Source: Acidithiobacillus sp. HP-2 (GTDB lineage Bacteria; Pseudomonadota; Gammaproteobacteria; Acidithiobacillales; Acidithiobacillaceae). From it: a DNA stretch of 64,000 nucleotides. The stretch is taken from the NCBI RefSeq assembly GCF_015100155.1, contig NZ_JACKZA010000009.1:1-64000 (forward strand). Reading direction: 5' to 3'. Each line of letters starts with the position of its first letter. Positions within the stretch are counted from its first letter, which is position 1. The position numbers and the translations under genes are program-made. The notes below the pieces were generated by a model. The model made no database searches, was not told where the DNA came from, and saw nothing but the letters and a program-made list of their open reading frames with translations. Below, piece after piece: positions 51,526 to 61,855 of the stretch.

Positions 51526-52213
51526 CGGTGTTGCGAATCCAGGATTCTGCCTGTTCGGTCAAAGTGGAAGATTTTCCCTTTGGCGCAAAAGCCGGACCAA
51601 TCCATAAGTCCATTTTTCCGGGTTTTTTTCGCCAGTCGTTACGGGCCCAAAAGCAGCCGCTGTTGACGGCAATGGGTAAAAGCGGGACTTCTGCGCGCAG
51701 GGCCAGTCCGGCGGCCGTGCTGCTGAAGGGCCCGACTTCGCCGCAGGGATAACGGGTTCCTTCCGGGAATATGACCACATTAAATCCGGCCGCGAGGCGT
51801 AGTTTGCCTTCTTCCATGACCTGCACGAGTGCCTGACGACCGGCACTGCGATCAATACCAATCGGCCAGGCCAGACGCAAGCCCCAGCCGATAACCGGAA
51901 TCCGGAACAACTCCTGTTTGAGGACATAAGACAGGCGCGGGAAAAGACACCAGAGTAACAGGGTTTCCAGTGCCGATTGATGGTTGGCCACAATGACGCA
52001 GGGCGTATCCGGGATATTTTCCAGGCCGGTGACCTGATAACTCAATCCGCAACTCAGGCGTAACCACAGGACGGCAGTTCGCGCCCAGAGGCGGCTGGAC
52101 CAGACCCGGGCGGAAAGGGGCATGGGGACGGTCAACAGGGTGAAAAATGCCCAGATGATTGTCCATAAGGTAAAGCCGATGTAGAAAATCCCGCTACGCA
52201 GGGTTTGTATCAA
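51491..52213 (-). CDS. plsC: 1-acyl-sn-glycerol-3-phosphate acyltransferase
   Basis: 240 residues with an N-terminal membrane segment, the NHQSALET motif (H-x4-E, a known variant of H-x4-D) and VVIFPEGTRYPCGE. It makes phosphatidic acid in phospholipid synthesis. Its start overlaps the gmhB stop by 4 bp and its 3' end overlaps the convergent RimK-like gene by 35 bp. Confidence 0.93.
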   Translation of the reverse strand: MIQTLRSGIFYIGFTLWTIIWAFFTLLTVPMPLSARVWSSRLWARTAVLWLRLSCGLSYQVTGLENIPDTPCVIVANHQSALETLLLWCLFPRLSYVLKQELFRIPVIGWGLRLAWPIGIDRSAGRQALVQVMEEGKLRLAAGFNVVIFPEGTRYPCGEVGPFSSTAAGLALRAEVPLLPIAVNSGCFWARNDWRKKPGKMDLWIGPAFAPKGKSSTLTEQAESWIRNTVMQMPGEAAKP

Positions 52214-52749
52214 GAGACACCCAGGATGGCCTGTACGGCCGCAGCAAGATCCAGGAAAATCGGGAATCCAGCAGTTTCGGCATTACGACGGGTACTTTGG
52301 CCCTTGCCGGTGAGCACGAGAATAGGTTTGGCCCCGGCTTCCCGGGCGGCTTGAAGATCCCGCAGGCTGTCACCAATAGCCGGGACATTCTCAAGAGAAA
52401 TTTGCAGACGTTCGGCAATTTCATGAAACATGCCCGGCAAAGGCTTGCGGCACTGACAACCCGCATCGGGCAGGTGGGGGCAAAAAAATATGGCTTCAAT
52501 ACGTCCGCCAAAAACGGCGAGTTCCTGGCGCATGCGCTGATGGATGGCTGTGAGGGTGCGAATATCGAAAAGCCCCCGTCCCACACCGGATTGATTGGTG
52601 GCGACGACCACCTGAAAACCGGCCCGGTTGAGGCGGGCGATGGCTTCCAGGCTGCCTGGAATGGGTCGCCATTCGGCCGGTGATTTAATGAAGGCGTTAC
52701 TGTCTTCATTGATGACACCGTCCCGATCGAGGATGATCCACTGCGCCAT
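52210..52749 (-). CDS. gmhB: D-glycero-D-manno-heptose 1,7-bisphosphate phosphatase
   Basis: 179 residues of the HAD superfamily. Motif I is ILDRDGVIN, the zinc-binding loop is CPHLPDAGCQC and motif IV is AIGDSLRDLQAA. It removes the 7-phosphate in ADP-heptose synthesis for lipopolysaccharide. It overlaps glyS by one base, an order known in many Proteobacteria. Confidence 0.94.
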   Translation of the reverse strand: MAQWIILDRDGVINEDSNAFIKSPAEWRPIPGSLEAIARLNRAGFQVVVATNQSGVGRGLFDIRTLTAIHQRMRQELAVFGGRIEAIFFCPHLPDAGCQCRKPLPGMFHEIAERLQISLENVPAIGDSLRDLQAAREAGAKPILVLTGKGQSTRRNAETAGFPIFLDLAAAVQAILGVS

Positions 52750-54851
52750 CAGGAGCCCTGGAGTTGGGTAAAGTCGGCAATACGCAGAAACGCATCCTGC
52801 AGTCTGGTGAGGAGAGCAAGGCGGTTCTGGCGTATTTCGGGATTTTCAGCAAGGACCATGACTTTGTCGAAAAAGGTATCGACAGAAGGACGTAATCCGG
52901 CCAGAAGGTCCAGTGCGCTGGCATATTGTGCGTGCTGAAGATGGGCATGAACGGGCCCGGCCATGACTTGCCAGTGTTCCCAGAGCCGATGTTCGGCGGG
53001 ATCTTCAAATAATTGTGGATCGGGGTCGTGTTGTACTTCCACATTTTCCTTGCGAAGCAGATTGTTGACGCGTTTGATCAGAGCCGCGAGCGCTTCAGCC
53101 GCCTGGTGTTCGGTCAGGAAACGTGCCAGGGCTTCCAGGCGTTTACGGGCATCGAGAACCTGATGGGGTTGACGACTGAGTACGGCATTAATCTGGTCAG
53201 CACGAAAACCTTCTTCCCTGAAATAGACCCGCATCCGGTCCTGGAAAAAGTCCAGTATGCCAGTGCGGATGACGGTGGGGTCTTTGACGATGCCATGCCC
53301 CAAAGCTTCCAGGGTCAGGGTCACGGTTTTATCCAGGGGCAGATCAAGCTCTGCATCCAGAATGATGCGTAAGACGCCCAAGGCCGCACGGCGCAACGCG
53401 AAGGGATCCCGATCACCGGTAGGAACTTTACCAATGGCAAAAAAACCGCAGAGGGTATCCAGCTTGTCGGCAATGGCCAGGCACTGGCCTGCAGGACTTT
53501 GCGGCGTGTCATCATCGCGGCCATTGGGCAGGTAATGTTGGGCAATGGCCGCAACGACCTCGGTATTTTCACCATCATGACGGGCGTAATGTCCGCCCAT
53601 GATGCCTTGTAACTCCGGAAACTCCCCCACCACGCCAGAGAGCAAATCACTTTTACAAAGTGCCGCTGCGCGTTCCAGATCATCGGCTTTGACGTTACAG
53701 GGGCTGCTCAATGACCGCGCTACTTTTTGCAGGCGCAGGGTTTTGTCGTAAATGCTGCCCAGTCCTTCCTGAAAGAGGACGTTCTGCAATTCAGGAAGCC
53801 TTGCAGTCAAGGGTTTTTGGCGGTCCTGATCCCAGAAAAAAGCCGCATCCGCCAGGCGTGCCCGCAGCACCCGATTATTGCCGTGAATGACAATTCGGGC
53901 GTCCTGACTGTGTATATTGGCGGCAAACAGGTATTGGGAAATCAGGCGACCGTTTGCGTCACGTAACGGGACATAGCGCTGATGTTGCATCATGACCGTA
54001 ATCAGCGCTTCTTCAGGAATTCGCAGGTAATCTTCTGCAAAGCTGCCGATCAGGATGACTGGCCATTCATTGAGTCCGGTAATCTCATCCAGTAATGCTG
54101 CCGGCAAGATGGGAGTTGCTCGCAGGTCTTCAGCAATGGCCGAAATTTTATGGGAAATATGCGCGCGGCGAGCGTCGAAGTCGGCCATGACCTGGCCATC
54201 CAGCAAAGCCGCTGCGTAATCGGCGGGCTGAAGAATCCGGATCGCTTCAGGGTGATGCACACGGTGACCAAAGCTCTGTCCACCGGCCTGCAGTCCGAAT
54301 GCCTGCCAGTCCAGCACTTGTTGTCCTTGCCGCAACAGTAACCAGCGTACCGGACGAATGAAGCTGTCGTCACGGGTCCCCCAGTGCATGCGTTTACGCA
54401 AGGGGAGGGCGGCAATGGTCTGGCTGGCAATGTCAGGCAGAATGTTGTGACTACTGCGTGCTGCTTCGATTTCCCGCCAGGCCAGCACCGGTCCTTTTTC
54501 CGTGTCGAGGGTGCTGAGATCGGCAAAAGCAACCCCACAGGAGCGGGCAAAGCCTTCGGCAGCCGGGGTTATGTTACCCGCCGCATCACGTGCTCTTTCT
54601 ACGGGGGGACCGCGACGGATGCTTTCCCGGGGCTGACTGTGCAGGGCCAGGTTCTGAATCCATAACGCCAAACGCCGTGGGGTGACATAAGCTTTGATTT
54701 GCCCGAAGCTGAGACCGGCTTCATTGAGCAGGCGCGTCATTTGTTCAATGGCGGCGTCACGAATGGGGAGCTGCTCACGTGCGGGCAGCTCTTCACAACC
54801 GATTTCCAGAAGGCAATCTTCCTGGAGAGGATTTTCATGGGCTGACATCAT
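52749..54851 (-). CDS. glyS: Glycyl-tRNA synthetase beta subunit
   Basis: 700 residues, usual length. The N-terminus [20 protein letters not shown] and [10 protein letters not shown] are signature parts; the HD-like domain has [20 protein letters not shown] and later [14 protein letters not shown]. The C-terminal part is anticodon-binding. It acts with GlyQ as alpha2-beta2 to charge tRNA-Gly. It overlaps glyQ by 4 bp. Confidence 0.97.
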   Translation of the reverse strand: MMSAHENPLQEDCLLEIGCEELPAREQLPIRDAAIEQMTRLLNEAGLSFGQIKAYVTPRRLALWIQNLALHSQPRESIRRGPPVERARDAAGNITPAAEGFARSCGVAFADLSTLDTEKGPVLAWREIEAARSSHNILPDIASQTIAALPLRKRMHWGTRDDSFIRPVRWLLLRQGQQVLDWQAFGLQAGGQSFGHRVHHPEAIRILQPADYAAALLDGQVMADFDARRAHISHKISAIAEDLRATPILPAALLDEITGLNEWPVILIGSFAEDYLRIPEEALITVMMQHQRYVPLRDANGRLISQYLFAANIHSQDARIVIHGNNRVLRARLADAAFFWDQDRQKPLTARLPELQNVLFQEGLGSIYDKTLRLQKVARSLSSPCNVKADDLERAAALCKSDLLSGVVGEFPELQGIMGGHYARHDGENTEVVAAIAQHYLPNGRDDDTPQSPAGQCLAIADKLDTLCGFFAIGKVPTGDRDPFALRRAALGVLRIILDAELDLPLDKTVTLTLEALGHGIVKDPTVIRTGILDFFQDRMRVYFREEGFRADQINAVLSRQPHQVLDARKRLEALARFLTEHQAAEALAALIKRVNNLLRKENVEVQHDPDPQLFEDPAEHRLWEHWQVMAGPVHAHLQHAQYASALDLLAGLRPSVDTFFDKVMVLAENPEIRQNRLALLTRLQDAFLRIADFTQLQGS

Positions 54852-55720
54852 TCACTCCGTAGCAGAGGGTGGCCGAGTTCGGCACGGGCTTCTGCATAAA
54901 TTTCTGCAACGCCTTTGGCCAGTCCGCGTACCCGACCAATGAAGCGGGCGCGTTCATTGACGCCGATGGCATGGCGGGCATCCAGGAGATTAAACGTATG
55001 GGAACAGTCAAGAACCCGCTCGTAGGCTGGTAAAGGGAGTTTGTTATCAAGCAGATTGCGGCAATCTGCCTCGGCGCGATCAAAGCGCTGGAAAAGGTCT
55101 TCCACTGGTGCCAGCTCGAAATTGTAGCGGGACTGTTCCACCTCGTTTTGGTGAAACACATCTCCATACAGTACGCCCGGTGTCCAGATCAGATCGTACA
55201 CACTCTCTACCCCCTGCAGATACATGGCGAGACGTTCCAGACCATAGGTCACTTCGCCCATGACCGGGTGACAATCAAGGCCACCCACCTGCTGGAAATA
55301 GGTAAACTGGGTGACTTCCATGCCATTCAGCCAGACCTCCCAGCCGAGACCCCAGGCACCCAGCGTGGGTGATTCCCAGTCATCTTCGACAAAGCGGATG
55401 TCCTGCAATTTTGGATCGATGCCCAGCACCGCCAGAGACTCCAGATATAAATCCTGAAGATTATTCGGGTTGGGTTTGAGTACCGCCTGAAACTGGTAGT
55501 AATGCTGGAGACGATTGGGGTTGTCTCCGTAGCGGCCGTCTGTGGGTCGTCTGGAAGGCTGCACATAAGCGGCTCGCCATGGTTCTGGACCAATAGCGCG
55601 GAGAAAGGTGGCAGGATGAAAGGTACCGGCTCCAACGGGCATGTCCATGGGCTGCAACAACACGCAACCCTGAGCGGCCCAGAAGTTTTGGAGCCGCTGG
55701 ATGATTTCCTGAAAAGTCAT
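54848..55720 (-). CDS. glyQ: Glycyl-tRNA synthetase alpha subunit
   Basis: 290 residues. The class II catalytic subunit with [40 protein letters not shown], and the highly conserved [18 protein letters not shown] (read [20 protein letters not shown] here). It binds glycine and ATP. It is the first gene of glyQ-glyS-gmhB-plsC. Confidence 0.98.
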   Translation of the reverse strand: MTFQEIIQRLQNFWAAQGCVLLQPMDMPVGAGTFHPATFLRAIGPEPWRAAYVQPSRRPTDGRYGDNPNRLQHYYQFQAVLKPNPNNLQDLYLESLAVLGIDPKLQDIRFVEDDWESPTLGAWGLGWEVWLNGMEVTQFTYFQQVGGLDCHPVMGEVTYGLERLAMYLQGVESVYDLIWTPGVLYGDVFHQNEVEQSRYNFELAPVEDLFQRFDRAEADCRNLLDNKLPLPAYERVLDCSHTFNLLDARHAIGVNERARFIGRVRGLAKGVAEIYAEARAELGHPLLRSE

Positions 55721-55809
55721 ATGCGTCTCAGACAGTGATTTGGCGCATTATGAACCAATGGAGCAGAGGCTGTGAAGGGATCAGGATCAAATCCCTTGAA
55801 AAGGGAGGC

Positions 55810-56172
55810 TCACAGCAATTCGGCAATGCCACTTGACGCACGTTTGGCATCCAGAAATACCAGACCCAGCTTGGCTTCCTTGCGGGCGATAATGGTCAGT
55901 ACCGCATCGGGGCCGGCATGAATGAGCAGCACATAACCGTTATCGCCCTTGATCATGACCTGTTCGAGTTCGCCGCGAGCCAGCTCTGCTGCCGTTCGGT
56001 CGCCCAGGGATAGCATGGCGGCAGCCATCGCGCCGACGCGGTCCTCGTCCATGGTGGAAGAAAGCAGTGAGGCGATGGTCAGACCATCTGTGGAGATGAC
56101 CGCAGAAGCCTCAATATCGGCGGATGAGCCATTGAGGTCACTGAGGATGGATTTGAGCATTTCTTCGCGCAT
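55810..56172 (-). CDS. Roadblock/LC7-domain protein (MglB-like)
   Basis: 120 residues, one Roadblock/LC7 domain: ASAVISTDGLTIASLLSS, AAMLSLGDRTAAELARGELE, GYVLLIHAGPDAVLTIIA. Such proteins regulate small GTPases (MglB is the GAP of MglA). It ends the operon with the GTPase gene two positions before it, so it probably acts on that GTPase. Confidence 0.88.
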   Translation of the reverse strand: MREEMLKSILSDLNGSSADIEASAVISTDGLTIASLLSSTMDEDRVGAMAAAMLSLGDRTAAELARGELEQVMIKGDNGYVLLIHAGPDAVLTIIARKEAKLGLVFLDAKRASSGIAELL

Positions 56173-56224
56173 GGTGTTTCTCCTGAATAAACTGTCAATA
56201 ATGCAATATTAAAGTGGGTTGTGC

Positions 56225-56863
56225 TTAGCGGTAACGTTTGTCGAGATCCTGAACCAAGGTCACGAATGATTGATCCTGGAGACGGGGCGTTCCGCTGACG
56301 ACGAGCATGAAACGCTGTTGTCCGATGAACAGCGGCCAAAAGCCCAATTCCGATCGACCGGACGGGTCCAGCAGCCCCCAGGTTTCCGTGTTGACCCGTA
56401 AATTGTTTTTGAGCAGGCGATTATGGCGTGATTGCAGGGAAAGCAGATCAGCAGAAAGTCCCGCCAGCTCCTCCGCAGCTTCATGAGCAAAGCCTGCTGC
56501 AGCCAGATAAAAACCATTTTCATCGGCCAGGAGGGTTTTTTGCTGGTCAGACAGGCGGGCCAGTAGCGGTGGTAACGCGTCTTCCAGTCGCAGTGTGCTG
56601 TCAGTACGGGCCTGATGGGTACCGCGCAGAAGACCAAGGCGCTGTAGCCGGAAAATGCTGCGCAAGGCTTTATCCGTATTGTTGTTTTCCGCCCATTGAC
56701 TGGCAATTTCCGTCGTAAAAGGAGCGCGGTGACCTTCGCGTAGTACGTGCAACAGAATGGTACGATTACCTTCCTGATCAGGACTGGAAGTCGCGTAAAA
56801 GGCTCCTGCAGGAGTAAGCTCAGCGTATACTTCAGTACGCGTTGCAACCAGCTCTACACTCAT
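56225..56863 (-). CDS. Winged-helix plus Roadblock-like protein
   Basis: 212 residues. The N-terminal half (about 35-90) looks like a winged helix (FTTEIASQWAENNNTDKALR, IFRLQRLGLLRG). The C-terminal half (about 115-210) recalls a Roadblock fold: LADENGFYLAAAGFAHEAAE, ELAGLSADLL and RFMLVVSGTPRL. It overlaps the GTPase gene by 4 bp. I infer a second regulator or an effector of the GTPase. No named family recognised. Confidence 0.68.
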   Translation of the reverse strand: MSVELVATRTEVYAELTPAGAFYATSSPDQEGNRTILLHVLREGHRAPFTTEIASQWAENNNTDKALRSIFRLQRLGLLRGTHQARTDSTLRLEDALPPLLARLSDQQKTLLADENGFYLAAAGFAHEAAEELAGLSADLLSLQSRHNRLLKNNLRVNTETWGLLDPSGRSELGFWPLFIGQQRFMLVVSGTPRLQDQSFVTLVQDLDKRYR

Positions 56864-57426
56864 AAGATGTCTCCAATTCCCGGGTCAATGGAATAAAGCA
56901 GGGCCATGACCAGGTTTTTGATGTCCTCCTTTTTGCGGCCATCAATTTCAAAAATGGGGGGGATGGGATTGAGCATTTTGAGGTCAGCGGTGACTTCAGG
57001 AAGCATGTTCGCATAATCGGCGGGACCTGGATGGTTCTGGACATCGGTTTTGGAAATGCCAATGACGACTGGAACATTGATGATGTAGTCCTTGAAGGCG
57101 TGCAGAAAAAAGTGGAGATCCTTCTTGGGATTGGGGCGAGTGTTGTCCAGCATGAGCACCAGACCCAGTCCGCCTGTGGTCAGGATGTCCCACATAAAAT
57201 CAAAGCGTTCTTGACCCGGGGTGCCATATAGATGAATCTTGGTCTGGGTGTCCAGTTTGAGAATGCCATAGTCCATGGCGACGGTTGTATGACCCTTACG
57301 ATTCAGGGTCATGTCCGAAGCCTGAGCATCTGTAGATATGATGGGTGTATCGGATAATACGGATATGGCCGTGGTTTTCCCCGCACCTACCGGACCGGTA
57401 AAAACGATTTTATTATCTTCTCTCAC
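56860..57426 (-). CDS. MglA-like small GTPase
   Basis: 188 residues: P-loop FTGPVGAGKTTAIS, switch II IHLYGTPGQERFDFMW, and ISKTDVQN in the place of N/T-K-x-D. It resembles small Ras/Arf-like bacterial GTPases seen beside Roadblock proteins. In Myxococcus, MglA-MglB sets cell polarity and type IV pilus use. Here the neighbouring FimV-like protein suggests a similar polar role. Confidence 0.87.
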   Translation of the reverse strand: MREDNKIVFTGPVGAGKTTAISVLSDTPIISTDAQASDMTLNRKGHTTVAMDYGILKLDTQTKIHLYGTPGQERFDFMWDILTTGGLGLVLMLDNTRPNPKKDLHFFLHAFKDYIINVPVVIGISKTDVQNHPGPADYANMLPEVTADLKMLNPIPPIFEIDGRKKEDIKNLVMALLYSIDPGIGDIL

Positions 57427-57477
57427 AAATTGGCTCCTTGAAAATCATTGTTATTTGCATCGCTGCGCGCGCAAGCC

Positions 57478-58626
57478 TTATATCCCGGCTATGCGTTTCA
57501 GGAGACGGCCCAAAAAGCTTCGCTTGGCTGCAGGAATTTCTGTCTCTAAGGATGCTGAATCATGTGGCATTCGAACGATATTGCCTGGATTTTCCGGCGT
57601 GTTGTAGCGGAGTAATTCCAGGCTGTCTGCAGCTGCAAGAAAATTGAACAAATCCCGGGGTTCGATGCGTAACATCTTGACAGTGAGCGCGGGCGAGGCC
57701 GGGGAACGTGCCAGAAACGCAGCCAGTCTTAATGCATCAGGAAGCATGGGCAGACGCGTCAGATTAGGCCATTGTTTCAGCTGAACCGGGGCGTTGAGTG
57801 GCAATTTTTGATTCAATCGCCCATTGGCTGTCCATGCGGCTACTTGCCAGAGCAAGGATTGCAGGGACATATGACGAAGGCTGCCTTTTTCTCCTGAATC
57901 GCCATCTCTTGGGGCTCTCAACTGCAGATTACTGGCAGAAACCTGGCACAGTTGCTGCAATTGTTCATCATCTATTAGGGCTGCTGCCTGGTCTGCGGAG
58001 GGATCAAGGCGCACAATCGCGCGCTGGTTTTGATCGGAAATTATGCTAATGCCATGATCGCGCTGGGAAATTTTTAGAAGTCCCAAGAATCCTTCATCAG
58101 GATTAAAATACTGCACTTCCTCGGGGCGAAGAACGGGAGCGGGCTTGCTGGGTGCTACGGGTACTTCTGGTGCATTTTGCAGAGCCGGGGATGGACTGGC
58201 ATGCTGAGTATGGAAGCTGGTGATCGGGACTGCTATATCCGGTCGTATGGGCTTGACATTGGTATCCTGTTTTTCAGCTGTTCCGGGTGTATCCAGCAGG
58301 AGAGCTTCCAATGCCGGGAACAAGGTTTCCATGCGCACCGGCTTTTGGAGTATGGGGAAAATACAATCTGCCGGTGAAGCTATAGTGGTCACGAGTATCC
58401 GCTGCTCAGGTTCGCTCTGATGCAAATTTCTCGCGAGTTCAGTGCCCCCTGGCCCGTCAATGTCCACAATGCTCAGGTGGGCGACGCGATCATCTCCCGA
58501 TTCCAGCAGTTGATACTGACGCCGTGTATGCATTTTAAACGCCATGCGAAAAACAGCCTCTTTACGGGTGTCCATGCCGAAGCTGCGGACGAGAATGCTG
58601 GCATTGTCTGGAGTATTATTCGTCAT
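57478..58626 (-). CDS. Pseudo-receiver protein of the GTPase operon
   Basis: 382 residues from ATG 58626 (AGGA seven bases before). The first 115 residues look like a response-regulator receiver (LSIVDIDGPGGTELARNL, ILVTT, then the Lys-Pro in LQKPVRMETLFPALEAL). A Pro-rich linker and an unrecognised helical part with LLWQVAAWTANGRL follow; the C-terminus is basic. I infer a signalling adaptor that links upstream input with the GTPase. Confidence 0.68.
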   Translation of the reverse strand: MTNNTPDNASILVRSFGMDTRKEAVFRMAFKMHTRRQYQLLESGDDRVAHLSIVDIDGPGGTELARNLHQSEPEQRILVTTIASPADCIFPILQKPVRMETLFPALEALLLDTPGTAEKQDTNVKPIRPDIAVPITSFHTQHASPSPALQNAPEVPVAPSKPAPVLRPEEVQYFNPDEGFLGLLKISQRDHGISIISDQNQRAIVRLDPSADQAAALIDDEQLQQLCQVSASNLQLRAPRDGDSGEKGSLRHMSLQSLLWQVAAWTANGRLNQKLPLNAPVQLKQWPNLTRLPMLPDALRLAAFLARSPASPALTVKMLRIEPRDLFNFLAAADSLELLRYNTPENPGNIVRMPHDSASLETEIPAAKRSFLGRLLKRIAGI

Positions 58627-58635
58627 GATCAAATC

Positions 58636-60132
58636 CTAAATAACCTGTCGCTGCGGTTGGCGTTGCATGCGTTCAGCAAGGCTGAACATCTGCCGCATGA
58701 TTTCTTCATCAGGTGGGGTATCCATATTGAGTATGGATCGGGTAAAGCTGGAAAAGCGTTCATGAGCGCCCATGCGCTCATACATTTCCAGAAGCGGGCG
58801 ATAGTAAAACTCGTGATCAGGACGTGCCAGGGTGGCTTTTTCAAGAAGATCAACGGCCTCTTCCACTTGTCCGTACTCCAGCAGGCTGTCGAATTCTTCA
58901 AGAATACTGTCATCATTGTTGTGGGCCATGATCTGATGATTACGATGAATCTCCTCCAGAACCAGTGCCGGGCTGGAAAATGGGATAGCCGTCAAGGGAA
59001 GATAGAGACCATATTTTTCTGCCTGTTCAGCGAGAATATGCTTGTCTGCCTCACTGGCTACCAGATGATCCCAGAGTGGATGTTCGCCCAGTTGTCGGCC
59101 ATGTTTAAGCATTCGGGTACGGAGTGCGCTGCCAGCTCCCCACAAACTGATATATAACTGCAATAAAGATTCTGCGTAATTGTCACAGCGTTTTTGTCGG
59201 TAAAAAATATCCAGCAAGGTTGCATGCAGTATCAACTTACGTGGTTCAAAAATGAGATTGCGTTTTAAAATCCGTTCGGCCTCCTGAATCTGCTGGGCCG
59301 TCAGTAATGTGCGAATAGTAGCCAAGGGGTCTGCCAGAGTCGTAGCCGTTTCCCACTCCCTGGGAGTTATAGCGTCAATTTTTACATCACCTTGGAGCAG
59401 CACTTCTACATTATTGCTGACCATTTCAGAAGGATCGTTGCTCTGGAATGATTGCAGAGGCTTTTCGGAAAAGCCGCTGAGATCCATATCCATGGGTTCG
59501 GGGTTGACAAGGGCCTGCTGGAGTTCCTGTTGTACCCTGATGAGCGCCGATGAAGGTGCCAGCTGGGCTTCGCTGGTTTTGATTGTGTTAATGGCTGCCA
59601 ACTGACCATTGCTGATGCCCAGATTTTCGGCAAGCACACGGAGTTGGAGGTTTTCCGGGTCAGCTTGCAGACCGGCAAGGGTCAGATCCTGGGCTTCGAC
59701 GCCTGATATGATTCCTGAATCACACAAATTACCCAGCAATTCCGCAAAACGATCCAGGTCTGGAATTTCCTGATATAAAGCCAGTAATCTCCGGCTTTGC
59801 CGGGTATCATCAGGATTGTGGATAACGTACCAGCTGAGTGAGGTGGCCGCTTGCTCCAGATGGCCGTAAGCGAGGTATATTTCAATTTCATCCAGGATAC
59901 TGGTCTCATCCACTTCAGTAGAGGTGGCATGATGCGTAACATCAGAACCGTCTGTTCCGGCAATTTGTACAGTTGGAACCGAAGCTGAGTTTTTAGGGGC
60001 AGGCGTGATTTTTTGGGGTTTTACGGTATTTTTAAGCAGCCGTTTTCTGCTGAACAGCTTCCACAACCCCGCTGAAACCACCAGGGCGAGCAGTAACACA
60101 ATAATAATCAGGCTGCTTAGGGGTAGTTCCAT
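58636..60132 (-). CDS. FimV-like TPR membrane protein
   Basis: 498 residues. An N-terminal membrane helix (LSSLIIIVLLLALVVSAGLW) is followed by a cytoplasmic part with two FimV-like units: ILDEIEIYLAYGHLEQAATS and ILEEFDSLLEYGQVEEAVDL, each with TPR-like helices. FimV proteins work at the pole in type IV pilus function. It is first in the operon, 9 bp before the pseudo-receiver gene. Confidence 0.78.
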   Translation of the reverse strand: MELPLSSLIIIVLLLALVVSAGLWKLFSRKRLLKNTVKPQKITPAPKNSASVPTVQIAGTDGSDVTHHATSTEVDETSILDEIEIYLAYGHLEQAATSLSWYVIHNPDDTRQSRRLLALYQEIPDLDRFAELLGNLCDSGIISGVEAQDLTLAGLQADPENLQLRVLAENLGISNGQLAAINTIKTSEAQLAPSSALIRVQQELQQALVNPEPMDMDLSGFSEKPLQSFQSNDPSEMVSNNVEVLLQGDVKIDAITPREWETATTLADPLATIRTLLTAQQIQEAERILKRNLIFEPRKLILHATLLDIFYRQKRCDNYAESLLQLYISLWGAGSALRTRMLKHGRQLGEHPLWDHLVASEADKHILAEQAEKYGLYLPLTAIPFSSPALVLEEIHRNHQIMAHNNDDSILEEFDSLLEYGQVEEAVDLLEKATLARPDHEFYYRPLLEMYERMGAHERFSSFTRSILNMDTPPDEEIMRQMFSLAERMQRQPQRQVI

Positions 60133-60212
60133 ACACGAAGCTCACTTCCGGTTAAACGCATTTTTGCGGCAATTGACTCATAGCCCCGTAAATAGGCGTT
60201 TTAAATGTTCTG

Positions 60213-60644
60213 TCAATGTGCAAACAGTTCAGCGAGGGATTTTAACCGGGACACGCTCGGGCGCGAGGGATCAGCAGATTGTGCGGCAATGGCCGCGTAG
60301 CCAGAAAAAAAGCCGGGCAAGGCCCGGACGACAATGGGCAATCTTTCGCGACTGACCGTGGCCAGCGTCCATTCTGCTCGCAAGCCGTAAACAGGATGAT
60401 GGCTGCAGATGGCTGCACCCCAATAGGAATCGGCTTGGGACCAGCGATGATCCGCGACGCTGAGCAAATGCTGTTCCGGTGCGTGGCGCAAACCCACGCA
60501 CGGCCCCACGAAAGGGATCTGCAGGTCGCTGGCCAGATCGCTAAGCATATGGTCGAGGCGGTGGAGGGCATCACGGATTTCTGGTGAGTTTGCCGGTGCT
60601 CCCTGCGCTACATTTTTTAGAAATATCAGATGAGGTGATTCCAT
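60213..60644 (-). CDS. Hypothetical protein
   Basis: 143 residues from ATG 60644 with a strong GGAGG five bases before it; the longer frame to 60869 lacks such a site. No family recognised. It is soluble, with several His/Cys (GPCVGLRHAPEQH, AAICSHHPVYGLR) and a hydrophobic stretch (LPGFFSGYAAIAA). It is read from the same strand as the FimV-like gene, 80 bp apart, and divergent from the transpeptidase. Confidence 0.65.
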   Translation of the reverse strand: MESPHLIFLKNVAQGAPANSPEIRDALHRLDHMLSDLASDLQIPFVGPCVGLRHAPEQHLLSVADHRWSQADSYWGAAICSHHPVYGLRAEWTLATVSRERLPIVVRALPGFFSGYAAIAAQSADPSRPSVSRLKSLAELFAH

Positions 60645-60751
60645 AAAGGCCTCCTTTTCCCTTATGATTATGACCGTTAAACAAAATGCTGCCAACGATC
60701 CTTTGGATTGGCTGGGCATCTTAATGGTATTTGTCGTAAACAGGAAGGCTA

Positions 60752-61843
60752 ATGAAGCAAAAACAATGGGGTATCTGGCTGTTAACTGCTGCACTAAGTG
60801 CTTTGGGTGTTGGCTTCGCTCAGGCGAGCGTGTTTCCCTTGCCAGAGCACGGCAATGTGGTGGGTACATTGCATGCAGTCACTACGCATCGAGACGACAC
60901 ACTTCTGGATATCGGCCGGTTTTACGATCTGGGCTACAATCAGGTTACCAAAGCCAATCCCGGAGTGAATCCCTGGTTACCGGGGCAGGCTAGTAAGGTG
61001 GTCATACCGGCTCAGTATATATTGCCGCCCAAGCCCTGGACCGGAATCGTGGTGGATATACCCGCACGGCGGATTTACTTTTTCCCGAATGATGATCATG
61101 TGGTGTACACCTATCCGGTAGGTGTGTTTCTGCCTGGTTGGAAAGAGAATCTGACTACAACCCAGATTATTGCCAAGTTCAAAATGCCGGCCTGGAATGT
61201 TCCCAAAAATATTCATTCCTGGTTCAAGACAAAATTCCACATGGATATTCCCTGGTATTGGCCGCCTGGACCGGAAAACCCGATGGGTGAGCTGGCCATG
61301 GAAACGGGCCTTTCAGGGATATTTATTCATGGCACCTATCATCCCTGGGGTGTGGGTATGCGCGCCAGCCAGGGCTGTTTTCAGATGTTCCCTGAAAATG
61401 TCGCACAATTATTCCCCATGGTTCCGGTCGGAACCCCGGTGCGAATTATAGATATGCCTAATCTGGTAGGCGTGCACAATGGCGAAGTCTATTTGCAGTC
61501 CTACAAGCCCATGGACACCTACCACAAGGGGGTTCCCGAGTTGCAGCGGGCAGCCATGCGCATCAAGAATTTCATGGCGGAAAATCATATTCAGCAGGCA
61601 ATTGACTGGAGCAAGGTGCGGCGCATTGTCGGTGAGCACAACACAGTGGCTTTGCCCATCGGTGTGAATTCGCCCAGTTACCAGACCCTGGCTGCCGCCG
61701 TACCAGCCAAGCCTTATGCTTATGCGCCTTATGGGCCTTCAGCCAATGGTGCAGCAGTACCGGCGCCGTTGCAGCTGGCCAAACCCAGTGATCGCGAACA
61801 TTTGCATGTGCAAGTGAGTCTCCCGGATAGTAAAGGCCAGTAA
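60752..61843 (+). CDS. L,D-transpeptidase (YkuD family)
   Basis: 363 residues with signal peptide (LLTAALSALGVGFAQA), a LysM-like segment (about 40-90, DDTLLDIGRFYDLGYNQVTK) and a YkuD domain (about 100-235). The active-site region reads HGTYHPWGVGMRASQGCFQM; the usual motif is S-H-G-C-x-R, so His is replaced by Gln and Arg by Gln, while the catalytic Cys remains. It should crosslink peptidoglycan or attach lipoproteins in the periplasm. The last 60 residues are Ala/Pro-rich. Confidence 0.9.
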   Translation: MKQKQWGIWLLTAALSALGVGFAQASVFPLPEHGNVVGTLHAVTTHRDDTLLDIGRFYDLGYNQVTKANPGVNPWLPGQASKVVIPAQYILPPKPWTGIVVDIPARRIYFFPNDDHVVYTYPVGVFLPGWKENLTTTQIIAKFKMPAWNVPKNIHSWFKTKFHMDIPWYWPPGPENPMGELAMETGLSGIFIHGTYHPWGVGMRASQGCFQMFPENVAQLFPMVPVGTPVRIIDMPNLVGVHNGEVYLQSYKPMDTYHKGVPELQRAAMRIKNFMAENHIQQAIDWSKVRRIVGEHNTVALPIGVNSPSYQTLAAAVPAKPYAYAPYGPSANGAAVPAPLQLAKPSDREHLHVQVSLPDSKGQ

Positions 61844-61855
61844 CTTCCGTGAATA

